Assembly: GCF_000002075.1 (NCBI RefSeq)
Contig: NW_004797276.1
Location: 2,768,499 to 2,832,498 of the forward strand
Source of the DNA: Aplysia californica
Taxonomy: Eukaryota; Mollusca; Gastropoda; Aplysiida; Aplysiidae
Direction: 5' to 3'
DNA length: 64,000 nucleotides
Of the stretch, positions 46,670-49,248 are shown piece by piece (position 1 is the first letter of the stretch; each line of letters opens with the position of its first letter). The notes below the pieces were generated by a model that made no database searches, was not told the origin of the DNA, and saw only the letters and a list, made by a program, of their open reading frames with translations. The position numbers and the translations under genes were made by a program.

Positions 46670-48857
46670 ATTTATAAAGTCTCTGGCATGACTCAGATGT
46701 TTTCTGATTGGTCAGTAAAAGCAGGTAGTGAAAAAATACAGTTTTTATTTCCATGACAGGATTAAAAAGAAAGGCTGCAGAGAGAGTAAGGAGCCCAGAG
46801 GACGGGCAAAGGGGAGGGGGGAGAGGGGCAGAAAGTGGAGATGAAAGCAGATGACAGAAATTGGTTAGTGAGCAGGAAAGCAGGTGAAAAGAGAACATTT
46901 TAGAGAAGAAAATTGTCCATCGCTGTTAGGTTTCAAACCTGTGACCTATTGAATGAGAGGCGAACACCATAACCTCTAGACCACCAGAGCCCCTTGTGTG
47001 AGGTTTGAACTAGAGTAGCCATAGAGAAAGACTCCTTATTTTGTCAAGTTTTCACAACCCAGAAGAAGACTTCCTTAACACATTACACCCTAAGGGCCTG
47101 GACGGTAAGTCCATTGTTAGATACCAAGTTAGGGGAAGGAACCCATCTCCCGTGAATACAAGCGTTTAAAAAAACACATTTTAAAAATACTTAACGAATT
47201 CCAAAAATCCTGAAAAAAATTAAAGTTAAAAAGAAAACTGAATGTAGTTTCAGAAAAATATAACTTTATGTATGCGCAAACTGTTGGAAATGTTCTAACT
47301 TTAGTTCAATTGGGGTGTCCGACCCCTCACTCTCACTCTCAGCCTCGCAGTTGGGCCCTAGATCTAAATTCTAAATTTTCTACGCTACGTCTAATCAATC
47401 TGAATCGCCCCAAACTCTTGCTACAACGTTTTTATCAAAATCAGAGCCATCTGATTTGTCATATATGCTCGTTTTTGCTCAAATCCATCTAATTTTCCAT
47501 TTTCGAACTCAATTGTGTCGCTTTTCAACAAGCCGAGACACTTTTAGTGCGAATAAACGGGTTATTGGTCCAATGGACTGAACAGCTGAAAGTAAGGAAC
47601 TTCCGTGCAGTTCGTTGTTGTTTCTCATACGCAAGCATGGCACGGCGAGTTGTATCAAAGTTTATTGAAACTCTCTATAATTTTGGTGAAGATTTAAGTG
47701 AAAGAGAGGTATCAGATAGATAATTTCATAAATCAAAATGTGAATTCGCCTAGCAGTGATGAAGATGACAGAGAAAATGACATTAGACCTAGATCTAGGT
47801 CTAGACCAACATCGTCTGTCGATCGTGAGTCTGACTTGTCAGCGAGTACGCAGCCTGGTCCGGCTGGGGGTGATGATAAATCTAGATCTAGCCCCAGTAC
47901 TAAACTCTAAACAGCCCTCAAAGTGGAGAAGATATATAATGTACCCAGACCTGGGACATCTATTGACAGATCTAGTCCTAGCACTAGCTGCACTGACAAT
48001 GAAAACACTTCTCTGCCTCTCAGCAAGGAAAATCTAAGATCTTTTTTTTTTTTTCTTTTTCAAAATTAATTATCACTCACATTTTTATGCTACTTCACTG
48101 TACACACTCATGCTTCATTCTCCTACACACAAACACACACTGCCACAACTATTTTGTGTAAGTTTATTAGATTTCTGCTATGTCACATCACTTCCTTTTT
48201 TTTCCAAATTTTTTTTCTGAGGTAAATTTGTCCCAACTTTCTGTCCCATACATTTTTTGTCATTCATTCTTCACAAAATGTGTTTATTGTGTCTATTGAA
48301 CCCATATCTTATTAAAAAGCACAGAAAATTTCAAAGAAATAGCATTTCATTTCAATTTTTTATGAATTTTCAAAAAGTGGGGGAAATGGGTGGTCCCCGG
48401 GGGCTTGGAGGCAAATCGGGGCGAGATAATCTCGATTTGTGTACAATCTATTCTTGAAGGTCTTTAATGTTATAATTTGGAGAAGCATAAAGAACATTAG
48501 CAGTGTAATTTCTGGGTTTTTTATCTTTCTTTAAAGCCATAAGCATGAAACCGAAGTTTGTTTTTGAGCAGACTCAAATGTAATCTCTATACTCACGTCA
48601 CTTTTCTCCACCAGGCTGAGGACTGCGGCAAAACCATCATTTTACGTGTCCACGAGGCGTTCGGTGGATGTACACAAGTGAAGATCACTACTGGGCTGCA
48701 ACTGGCCAGTGTCCAGGCTTGTGACGGTCTGGAGGAAGTCCTCAAAGAAGAGAATGTGCAGGAGGGTGTGTCCTGGGAGTGGAAGGATAGCCAGGGAACA
48801 ATTTCCCTGAACTTATCACCTTTCCAGATTGTCTCTCTGAGGTGTCAGCTGTCATAA
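1272..48857 (+). CDS. MAN2C1: Cytosolic alpha-mannosidase, GH38 (MAN2C1 type), 21 exons, 5' end outside the window
   Basis: The encoded enzyme trims mannose from free oligosaccharides in the cytosol (family knowledge). Exons: 1272-1382, 1816-1908, 2549-2665, 6180-6275, 7074-7165, 7562-7615, 15859-15985, 16761-16937, 18366-18396, 25046-25107, 27159-27315, 28479-28600, 32956-33068, 35107-35220, 36150-36213, 36662-36748, 39251-39394, 40443-40552, 41142-41221, 45921-46096, 48615-48857. All have AG/GT borders and compatible phases; the total is 2370 nt, 789 codons plus stop. Visible motifs: [23 protein letters not shown] (the Asp is the expected nucleophile), [15 protein letters not shown] (the His is the expected metal ligand), [30 protein letters not shown]. 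Colinear with vertebrate MAN2C1 as I recall it, which is about 1040 residues, so roughly 250 N-terminal residues, including the HxDxAW metal site, lie to the left. The introns, up to 8 kb, are expanded by transposons. No disabling change is seen. Confidence 0.95.
1816..1908 (+). CDS. MAN2C1: MAN2C1 exon b
   Basis: 31 codons, phase 0 at both ends, bounded by tacag and gtaaga. Encodes [20 protein letters not shown], which continues the GGTWVEMDGN block across the splice. Confidence 0.93.
1909..2548. other. Intron, nothing recognised
   Basis: AT-rich MAN2C1 intron between exons b and c, with no recognisable element. Confidence 0.6.
2549..2665 (+). CDS. MAN2C1: MAN2C1 exon c (nucleophile exon)
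   Basis: 39 codons, phase 0 at both ends, bounded by accag and gtatgt. Contains [16 protein letters not shown], whose Asp aligns with the GH38 nucleophile, followed by RFLTQKLSW. Confidence 0.94.
2874..4188 (-). mobile_element. mariner element with both TIRs, flanked by TA
   Basis: The ends are CGAGGTGTGTCTCAGAATAA at 2874 and, as reverse complement, CGAGGTCTGTCTCAAAATAA at 4188. The imperfect TIRs are about 29 bp, flanked by the TA duplication at 2872-2873 and 4189-4190. Length 1315 bp, typical of mariner. The transposase lies on the minus strand and is broken. Confidence 0.92.
2973..4000 (-). pseudogene. mariner transposase, decayed
   Basis: The start is chosen at [17 protein letters not shown] (3998-4000 reading left); then [18 protein letters not shown] is the mariner N-terminal helix-turn-helix. 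[32 protein letters not shown] and LAPCDFHLF follow. The second and third catalytic Asp are 34 residues apart (D34D), as in mariner. Defects: a segment after NNAPSI is missing where the family has its YxVFxWHKRF block, a frame change occurs at the T-run near 3676-3686, and an in-frame TAG lies near 3477 (WDWD[12 protein letters not shown]). Inactive. Confidence 0.88.
4189..4576. other. Intron, nothing recognised
   Basis: AT-rich intron between the mariner and the 1-kb element; the 7-bp target duplication ATATAAG occupies 4570-4576. Confidence 0.5.
4577..5576 (+). mobile_element. 1-kb non-autonomous element, copy 1, 7-bp target duplication
   Basis: Exactly 1000 bp, beginning TAGGTACC and ending GTTTACGCCACCTA, so the ends are short inverted repeats (TAGGT...ACCTA). 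The 7-bp duplication ATATAAG is at 4570-4576 and 5577-5583. It has a CpG-rich core (about 4930-5050, GCGGCGAGCGAGTCGGC). An 82-codon open frame at 5266-5514 is shared in part with copy 2 but has no known family. The superfamily is unresolved; a 7-bp duplication is rare among cut-and-paste elements. Confidence 0.8.
5584..6179. other. Intron with diverged tandem duplication
   Basis: A segment near 5844-5960 (TCCATCTCCAGTGTTTGCTG to CATCAGCCA) is repeated near 5991-6110 with the same order of words. A 12-base G run lies at 5615-5626. Otherwise nothing recognised. Confidence 0.6.
6180..6275 (+). CDS. MAN2C1: MAN2C1 exon d
   Basis: 32 codons, phase 0 at both ends, bounded by ttcag and gtatgt. Encodes [20 protein letters not shown] and then [12 protein letters not shown]. 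The intron before it holds the mariner copy and the first 1-kb element. Confidence 0.93.
6276..7073. other. Intron, nothing recognised
   Basis: AT-rich MAN2C1 intron between exons d and e, with no element seen. Confidence 0.6.
7074..7165 (+). CDS. MAN2C1: MAN2C1 exon e
   Basis: 92 nt, ends in phase 2. Encodes [20 protein letters not shown]. The acceptor taag has an unusually weak polypyrimidine context; the reading was chosen because it continues the protein in frame. Confidence 0.9.
7562..7615 (+). CDS. MAN2C1: MAN2C1 exon f
   Basis: 54 nt, enters in phase 2 and leaves in phase 2. Encodes [18 protein letters not shown] with the split codons. The full-length LINE lies only about 40 bp past its donor. 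Confidence 0.9.
7647..7658. repeat. Target site duplication of LINE-A, left
   Basis: TGTCCCGAATTT, repeated exactly at 14922-14933. It brackets the whole composite 7659-14921, so the extra 3' end is inside the duplicated target. Confidence 0.9.
7664..7775 (+). promoter_or_regulatory. LINE-A 5' UTR hairpin module
   Basis: Three successive hairpins: CAGTGGGTC (7664-7672) with GACCCACTG (7688-7696); TTCGCCT (7698-7704) with AGGCGGA (7727-7733) around GGTGTAACCCC; and 16-nt arms 7736-7751 and 7760-7775 with one mismatch. LINE-B keeps the same three stems with compensating base changes. The role (internal promoter, translation or RNA processing) is unknown. Confidence 0.7.
8231..9746 (+). pseudogene. 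LINE-A ORF1, gag-like protein with CCHC zinc knuckles
   Basis: The likely start is ATG at 8231 (MESK), but codon 5 is TAA; the same frame then stays open through [10 protein letters not shown] and [16 protein letters not shown] to 9580. Centre: [20 protein letters not shown] then [14 protein letters not shown] and CPNC, three zinc-knuckle-like motifs. The C-terminal part is a Pro/Ser-rich tract; a frame change in the C-run near 9440-9540 leads to the frame ending [10 protein letters not shown] at 9744-9746. The ORF1 stop overlaps the ORF2 start as TAATG, which suggests reinitiation. RNA-binding role by family knowledge. Confidence 0.88.
9746..13409 (+). pseudogene. LINE-A ORF2: endonuclease, reverse transcriptase, RNase H
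   Basis: Domains in order: APE-type endonuclease ([28 protein letters not shown]), fingers ([20 protein letters not shown]), RT with [10 protein letters not shown], RNase H ([40 protein letters not shown]) and a C-terminal CCHC ([18 protein letters not shown]). Damage: WNIRG is WKAGG, so the endonuclease Asn is lost. RT motif A reads FYLEKAFD where LINE-B has FFDLEKAFD, losing the metal Asp. There is a frame change in the A-run near 10405-10440, TAA at 12516-12518 and TGA at 13023-13025. The final stop is 13407-13409. Confidence 0.9.
13633..14921 (+). mobile_element. Second 3' end of LINE-A in tandem (5'-truncated copy)
   Basis: Repeats 12335-13632: the end of ORF2 (pseudogene to 14693), 3' UTR, stem-loop (arms 14862-14867 and 14887-14892) and an identical ATACATACATAC tail. 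It has a sense codon where unit 1 has TAA (12516) and TGA (13023), but lacks 14 nt after GTTAGGCTACA and so is frameshifted. The differences show it came from a separate source copy or diverged for some time. The outer LINE target duplication lies beyond it. Confidence 0.9.
14922..14933. repeat. Target site duplication of LINE-A, right
   Basis: TGTCCCGAATTT, matching 7647-7658. Confidence 0.9.
14934..15858. other. Intron, nothing recognised
   Basis: MAN2C1 intron between the LINE-A composite and exon g; no element or exon seen. Confidence 0.6.
15859..15985 (+). CDS. MAN2C1: MAN2C1 exon g
   Basis: 127 nt, bounded by tgcag and gtattt. Encodes [19 protein letters not shown] followed by [17 protein letters not shown], the most conserved stretch in the middle of the family. 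Confidence 0.94.
16351..16598. mobile_element. 248-bp MITE with about 31-bp TIRs
   Basis: Left end TGGTCGCTTTTAAGCACAAG; right end, as reverse complement, TGGTCGCTTTTAAGGACAAG, continuing as GGGCTA-CCC on both sides. No coding capacity. The target duplication is unclear (AATA-like flanks). Confidence 0.8.
16761..16937 (+). CDS. MAN2C1: MAN2C1 exon h (metal-ligand His)
   Basis: 59 codons, phase 0. Encodes [20 protein letters not shown] and then [18 protein letters not shown]; the His of FHDV is the expected metal ligand. The donor is followed by a GAT/AAT-rich microsatellite. Confidence 0.94.
16957..17211. repeat. GAT/AAT-rich microsatellite
   Basis: About 250 bp of degenerate AATAATGATAGT-type repeats directly after exon h. 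The open frames here are low-complexity artefacts. Confidence 0.9.
17212..17550. other. Intron, nothing recognised
   Basis: AT-rich intron between the microsatellite and a SINE-2 copy. Confidence 0.5.
17551..17720 (-). mobile_element. SINE-2 copy (minus strand)
   Basis: Read on the minus strand: TGGGTGGTTGGCGGGTGCTC, a T/C-rich body, TTGTAACATCTCTAATCTTT, then a perfect stem GGCACTT (17592-17598 reversed) and AAGTGCC (17565-17571 reversed) around ATATGACC, and GTAAAAC. Related copies are at 34871, 40680 and 62978. The 3' stem-loop resembles that of LINE-A with a different stem. Confidence 0.8.
17721..17771. repeat. GT-rich microsatellite
   Basis: Interrupted (GT)n directly beside the 5' end of the SINE-2 copy. 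Confidence 0.85.
17772..18365. other. Intron, nothing recognised
   Basis: AT-rich intron before the microexon. Confidence 0.5.
18366..18396 (+). CDS. MAN2C1: MAN2C1 microexon i
   Basis: 31-nt microexon encoding [10 protein letters not shown] plus one base, with good acag and gtgagt borders. It matches the family position after the FHDV motif (EEAMCHYED region). The second LINE begins 50 bp downstream. Confidence 0.85.
18436..18447. repeat. Target site duplication of LINE-B, left
   Basis: TGCCCCATCTGG, repeated exactly at 24118-24129. Confidence 0.9.
18454..18744 (+). promoter_or_regulatory. LINE-B 5' UTR hairpin modules, two tandem versions
   Basis: Module 1: CAGTGGGTC/GACTCACTG (18454-18462, 18478-18486), CGCCAG/CTGGCG (18490-18495, 18516-18521), GTCGCCCATG/CATGGGCGAC (18526-18535, 18556-18565). 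Module 2: TCCCATCA/TGGTGGGA (18664-18671, 18694-18701), GATGCCAC/GTGGCATC (18700-18707, 18737-18744). The linker GGTGYAACCCC is constant. The stems differ in sequence but keep pairing. Confidence 0.7.
18867..20102 (+). pseudogene. LINE-B ORF1, gag-like with zinc knuckles; start not found
   Basis: The frame is open from about 18867 ([20 protein letters not shown]) with no ATG near the expected N-terminus, so the copy may lack the start present in LINE-A. Then [43 protein letters not shown] and CPNC (zinc knuckles), a long Ser/Pro-rich tract (codons about 235-340) and a basic end ([18 protein letters not shown]). The TAA at 20100-20102 lies in the same frame as ORF2, 6 nt upstream of its ATG. 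Confidence 0.85.
20109..23783 (+). pseudogene. LINE-B ORF2: endonuclease, reverse transcriptase, RNase H, one stop
   Basis: One frame of 1225 codons including the final stop. Endonuclease: [30 protein letters not shown] (LINE-A has GDFNAH, so N to D here), [52 protein letters not shown] (motif A Asp present), [23 protein letters not shown]. RNase [42 protein letters not shown]-terminal [22 protein letters not shown]. The only disabling stop is TGA at 22260-22262 (codon 718, after CLSHKCV), past the RT core. Confidence 0.93.
24118..24129. repeat. Target site duplication of LINE-B, right
   Basis: TGCCCCATCTGG, matching 18436-18447. Confidence 0.9.
24130..24469. other. Intron, nothing recognised
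   Basis: AT-rich intron between LINE-B and the next MITE. Confidence 0.5.
24470..24882. mobile_element. About 410-bp MITE with imperfect TIRs
   Basis: Left end GTGGAATCAGGCGCTCGTCA (24471-24490); right end, reversed, ATGAAATCAGGCGCTTGTCA. Shared core AATCAGGCGCTYGTCAA. No coding capacity; boundaries good to a few bases. Confidence 0.65.
25046..25107 (+). CDS. MAN2C1: MAN2C1 exon j
   Basis: 62 nt, enters in phase 1. Encodes [20 protein letters not shown] and one more residue, bounded by cccag and gtgagt. Confidence 0.87.
25380..25625 (+). mobile_element. SINE fragment with LINE-A-like tail
   Basis: The certain part is the tail: GCGCTC (25571-25576), ATATGACCTTATGCAGTTGC, GAGTGC (25597-25602), GTAAAACC, then CTTACTAAAACTAAAAG. 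The upstream body (GAGGCTGGAGAGGTGAGCAG) looks SINE-like but has no tRNA head, so the 5' limit is a guess. A 12-base C run lies just upstream at about 25243. Confidence 0.6.
25938..25950. repeat. Target site duplication of SINE-1, left
   Basis: ACTGTTATAACTG, repeated exactly at 26487-26499. Confidence 0.9.
25951..26486 (+). mobile_element. SINE-1, full-length tRNA-derived SINE
   Basis: The first 72 bp fold like a tRNA: A box TGGCCTAAAGGTTAAGG, anticodon loop CTCTCAT (anticodon CTC, as in tRNA-Glu), B box GGTTCAAATCC, decayed acceptor stem. A T/C-rich body and a central part (26230-26400) follow, then the LINE-A-type tail (GCTC-ATATGACC-TTATGCAGTTGC-GAGC) and A-rich repeats. The 13-bp target duplication proves a complete insertion. 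Pol III transcription is expected from the boxes. Confidence 0.9.
26487..26499. repeat. Target site duplication of SINE-1, right
   Basis: ACTGTTATAACTG, matching 25938-25950. Confidence 0.9.
26500..27158. other. Intron with a (GA)n tract
   Basis: Contains an (AG)n run near 26703-26727; otherwise nothing recognised. Confidence 0.6.
27159..27315 (+). CDS. MAN2C1: MAN2C1 exon k
   Basis: 157 nt, leaves in phase 1. Encodes [19 protein letters not shown], matching the LIVNTLPWKR block at the start of the C-terminal beta domains, then an acidic linker ([16 protein letters not shown]). Confidence 0.9.
27586..28298. mobile_element. 713-bp TTAA-flanked element (piggyBac-like MITE)
   Basis: Left end CACATTACACCCTAAGGGCG; right end, reversed, CACATTACACCCTAACTCGC. 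TIRs of at least 15 bp, flanked by TTAA at 27582-27585 and 28299-28302. The first 460 bp match the element at 47079, which continues into a small coding segment, so this copy looks like an internal deletion derivative. TTAA targets are typical of piggyBac and Kolobok. Confidence 0.82.
28479..28600 (+). CDS. MAN2C1: MAN2C1 exon l
   Basis: 122 nt. Encodes a proline- and acid-rich linker ([18 protein letters not shown], then [13 protein letters not shown]). It is the least conserved exon and is supported mainly by phase and splice sites. Confidence 0.8.
28791..28969. mobile_element. 179-bp TA-flanked MITE (copy of family at 42562)
   Basis: Ends GAGTCAAACTTGTTGAAGAT and, reversed, CAGTTGAAACTTCTCTAATG, with TA at 28789-28790 and 28970-28971. 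It shares CATAGTGTCATAAT and TTGGACAGGTGG with 42562-42727. Pogo-like by its CAGTCAAACCTG terminus. Confidence 0.75.
29187..29342 (+). mobile_element. SINE-3 copy, tRNA-like head remnant
   Basis: B-box-like GAGTTCAATTCC at 29218-29229, body TATCTTGGTCTTCCTGCTGG, end TTAATGATCTAAATTTTGTA. The last part resembles the 3' end of LINE-B (TTAAATGACCAAAATTGTG). Limits approximate. Confidence 0.5.
30145..30975. repeat. Mirrored satellite core of copy A, about 8 + 8 units
   Basis: Eight units of about 50-60 bp around GGTGGACCCCGGGGTCAACG run rightward (30186, 30230, 30284, 30346, 30403, 30467, 30511, 30561). Eight more then run in the opposite direction (30617 to 30955, GACCCCGGGGTCCACC). Linkers carry AGTGAAATAAGTAGATCTAG. 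Transcribed, the whole would fold into one long hairpin. Confidence 0.85.
31181..31262. repeat. Compound microsatellite (CT)n(TA)n(GT)n
   Basis: Inside copy A only; copy B has just TATAGATCTATATATATG at the matching place (about 44256), so it expanded after the copies separated. Confidence 0.9.
32956..33068 (+). CDS. MAN2C1: MAN2C1 exon m
   Basis: 113 nt, bounded by tacag and gtaact. Encodes [20 protein letters not shown], equivalent to the LDNGIIRVKLDPTGRLTSL block. The palindrome-array element ends about 90 bp upstream. Confidence 0.93.
33087..33388. mobile_element. 302-bp TTAA-flanked MITE
   Basis: Ends CTCTTTATCTTC and, reversed, CTCCTTACCTCT; flanked by TTAA at 33083-33086 and 33389-33392. 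It begins 18 bp after the donor of exon m. Confidence 0.6.
33469..34441 (-). mobile_element. 1-kb non-autonomous element, copy 2, 7-bp target duplication
   Basis: Inverted relative to copy 1 at 4577. Starts TAGGTAGCGTAAACACGG, ends TTTCTGGTACCTA; TGAACAT at 33462-33468 and 34442-34448. 973 bp. The minus-strand open frame ending near 33418 shares [20 protein letters not shown] with copy 1 but runs into flanking DNA, so it is not a real gene. Confidence 0.82.
34449..34870. other. Intron, T-rich with a 25-base C run
   Basis: T-rich DNA; C25 at 34653-34677. No element recognised. Confidence 0.7.
34871..35036 (+). mobile_element. SINE-2 copy (plus strand)
   Basis: GTGGGTGGTTGACAGGTGCT, TTTGCTCCTTCTTTTCTATC, CCACTTGTATGATTGTAATG, then a decayed stem and TTTCTAAAACTAAAG. 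No tRNA head. Confidence 0.75.
35107..35220 (+). CDS. MAN2C1: MAN2C1 exon n
   Basis: 114 nt. Encodes [20 protein letters not shown] then DYHLETR, a hallmark block of the family. A 600-bp foldback MITE begins 53 bp after the donor. Confidence 0.95.
35274..35873. mobile_element. 600-bp foldback MITE with subterminal repeats
   Basis: Left GCTACTTGCCTGATATTGGG matches the reversed right end GCTACTTGCCCGATGTTGGG; inverted ends of about 48 bp. The left side has several more copies of the GTGACTAGCGCCAGGCTACT unit. Inside, ATGCGCAGAAATCCC occurs near 35700 and 35735 and a shorter TGCGCAGAAATCC near 35812; (GA)n at 35604-35660. No coding capacity. Confidence 0.78.
36150..36213 (+). CDS. MAN2C1: MAN2C1 exon o
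   Basis: 64 nt. Encodes [20 protein letters not shown], continuing ETRKP across the splice; bounded by ctcag and gtgagt. Confidence 0.88.
36662..36748 (+). CDS. MAN2C1: MAN2C1 exon p
   Basis: 29 codons, phase 0. Encodes [18 protein letters not shown], equivalent to SQEVVLDVGCPYVRFHTEV in the human protein. Confidence 0.9.
36749..38400. other. Intron with CA-rich patch and a SINE-3-like tail
   Basis: An alternating CA/TG patch at about 37690-37760. At about 37930-37985, GATGATCTAAATTGTATCAA resembles the LINE-B/SINE-3 tail. The remainder is AT-rich and unrecognised. Confidence 0.5.
38401..38815 (+). mobile_element. CR1/L2-type LINE 3' remnant
   Basis: Frame 38433-38561 reads [20 protein letters not shown], then [19 protein letters not shown] and a stop. 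This is the C-terminal block (xxxWNxLPxxxRxAxSLxxFKxxLKTHLF) common to CR1/L2-type reverse transcriptases. The 3' UTR ends near GAAGTGATGTTTATTATTAG. 5'-truncated. Confidence 0.75.
38816..39250. other. Intron, nothing recognised
   Basis: AT-rich intron before exon q. Confidence 0.5.
39251..39394 (+). CDS. MAN2C1: MAN2C1 exon q
   Basis: 48 codons, phase 0. Encodes [20 protein letters not shown] and then [18 protein letters not shown], highly conserved. Confidence 0.95.
39395..40442. other. Intron, nothing recognised
   Basis: AT-rich intron between exons q and r; two AGTTAA/TTAACTC words near 39935 and 39978 may be remnants of a TTAA element, not provable. Confidence 0.5.
40443..40552 (+). 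CDS. MAN2C1: MAN2C1 exon r
   Basis: 110 nt. Encodes [20 protein letters not shown] then [13 protein letters not shown], the [20 protein letters not shown] block. Confidence 0.95.
40680..40962 (+). mobile_element. SINE-2 copy with tRNA-like head
   Basis: The B-box-like GGGTTTGAATCC at about 40700 gives this family a tRNA-derived head. The body GTGGGTGGTTGGCAGGTGCT starts near 40788. The tail GGCACTTATATCCTGATTGT is followed by GTAAAACTCTTACTAAAAC. The head is truncated, so the 5' limit is approximate. Confidence 0.7.
41142..41221 (+). CDS. MAN2C1: MAN2C1 exon s
   Basis: 80 nt. Encodes [20 protein letters not shown] then AIMPHF, equivalent to [25 protein letters not shown]. Confidence 0.94.
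41369..42297. mobile_element. Likely TTAA element, 930 bp, diverged
   Basis: Left TTAA (41365-41368) then CTCACTTGCG; right CTTCTGAAGTGAG then TTAT. The inverted ends are only about 7 bp, so the call is weak. GC-rich right side with CGTCGCGAGCGTCGCGGCGG. Confidence 0.4.
42562..42727. mobile_element. 166-bp TA-flanked pogo-like MITE
   Basis: CAGTCAAACCTGTCTAAGAT and, reversed, CAGCCAAACCTGCTCTAACG; TA at 42560-42561 and 42728-42729. Sister copy at 28791. Confidence 0.82.
42783..45849. mobile_element. Palindrome-array element, copy B (3.1 kb)
   Basis: Same termini as copy A (GGGTGACCTTATTTAGGCC ... GGCCTAAATAAGCACTCCC), flanked by A-runs. From about 43058 to the right end it matches copy A from about 29990. 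The stretch between the left array and that point (42915-43050) is unrelated to copy A's (29540-29985). No coding region recognised. Confidence 0.8.
43205..44055. repeat. Mirrored satellite core of copy B
   Basis: Same direct-then-inverted series of GGTGGACCCCGGGGTC units as in copy A, turning over near 43730, with some units gained or lost. Confidence 0.82.
45921..46096 (+). CDS. MAN2C1: MAN2C1 exon t
   Basis: 176 nt. Encodes [20 protein letters not shown], and later [17 protein letters not shown]. The second palindrome-array element ends about 70 bp upstream of its acceptor. Confidence 0.93.
46179..46345. repeat. 84-bp tandem duplication
   Basis: GAAAATGTTGCCTAAATACT (46179) recurs as GAAAATGTTGCCTGAATACT at 46263, with the following 70 bp nearly identical. 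Confidence 0.85.
46346..46768. other. Intron with (GA)n and two short open segments
   Basis: MSKRVEDSE at 46364-46390 is followed by gtatgt, resembling the ORF at 52837. The frame from about 46478 encodes [19 protein letters not shown]. (GA)n at about 46638-46668. Origin unknown. Confidence 0.4.
46769..46993 (-). mobile_element. SINE-1 copy, 3'-truncated
   Basis: Minus strand: GGGGCTCTGGTGGTCTAGAG, anticodon loop CTCTCAT, B box GGTTTGAAACC, then the same TTTTCTTCTCTAAAATGTTC body as 25951-26180, stopping near CTGCAGCCTTTC. No LINE-like tail. Confidence 0.85.
47079..48470. mobile_element. TTAA element with remnant ORF, right end not found
   Basis: Starts after TTAA (47075-47078) with CACATTACACCCTAAGGGCC and follows 27586-28045, then diverges near 47545. 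No matching right TIR was found; the limit is placed at the palindromic GATAATCTCGATTTG region and is a guess. Confidence 0.55.
47637..47910 (+). pseudogene. Possible transposase N-terminus, broken
   Basis: ATG at 47637 gives [19 protein letters not shown] then a stop. A shifted frame reads [20 protein letters not shown] and a Ser/Asp-rich stretch to a stop at 47908-47910. Acidic low-complexity N-termini are usual in piggyBac transposases, which fits the TTAA target, but no catalytic domain is present, so this is inference. Confidence 0.35.
48615..48857 (+). CDS. MAN2C1: MAN2C1 last exon u with stop
   Basis: 81 codons including TAA. Encodes [20 protein letters not shown], then [15 protein letters not shown] and the stop, matching the LTFSPFQVLSLLL end of the family. 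Confidence 0.94.
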   Translation, partial: AEDCGKTIILRVHEAFGGCTQVKITTGLQLASVQACDGLEEVLKEENVQEGVSWEWKDSQGTISLNLSPFQIVSLRCQLS

Positions 48858-49212
48858 GCTTGAGTTGGACTTTGGTGGAAACATTCTTCACCAATTGCAT
48901 TACGCAGTCTATAGTCTACATGGTTTACTTAATCTTTAGTGTAATGCATCTTCATCGGACAGAAATGTTTACTATGTTGTGAGGATGGATTATGAAAAAA
49001 AATGCGATCTTTGGAATTGAGACCTATAAAAGTGTATGTGTACACCATATCAAGAGTATGTAAATGAAGGGTTATGGTTTTACTGTATCATCATTCAAAA
49101 CTGCTGCTGCTTTCATGGTAATGACTTGGTATATTTAAATGCCAGTATTGTAGACTTATGTTGAAGAAAAGAAAAATGAACATGAAGCCTTGTTCTGATG
49201 GTAGAGTGTAAA

Positions 49213-49218
49213 ATTAAA
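49213..49218 (+). promoter_or_regulatory. MAN2C1: Candidate MAN2C1 poly(A) signal ATTAAA
   Basis: First ATTAAA or AATAAA hexamer after the stop codon, 356 bp downstream, just before the TTAA element at 49249. Seen only as a motif. Confidence 0.3.
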
Positions 49219-49248
49219 TCCTCGCGAGTTCTTCAGGAGTGTTCTTAC

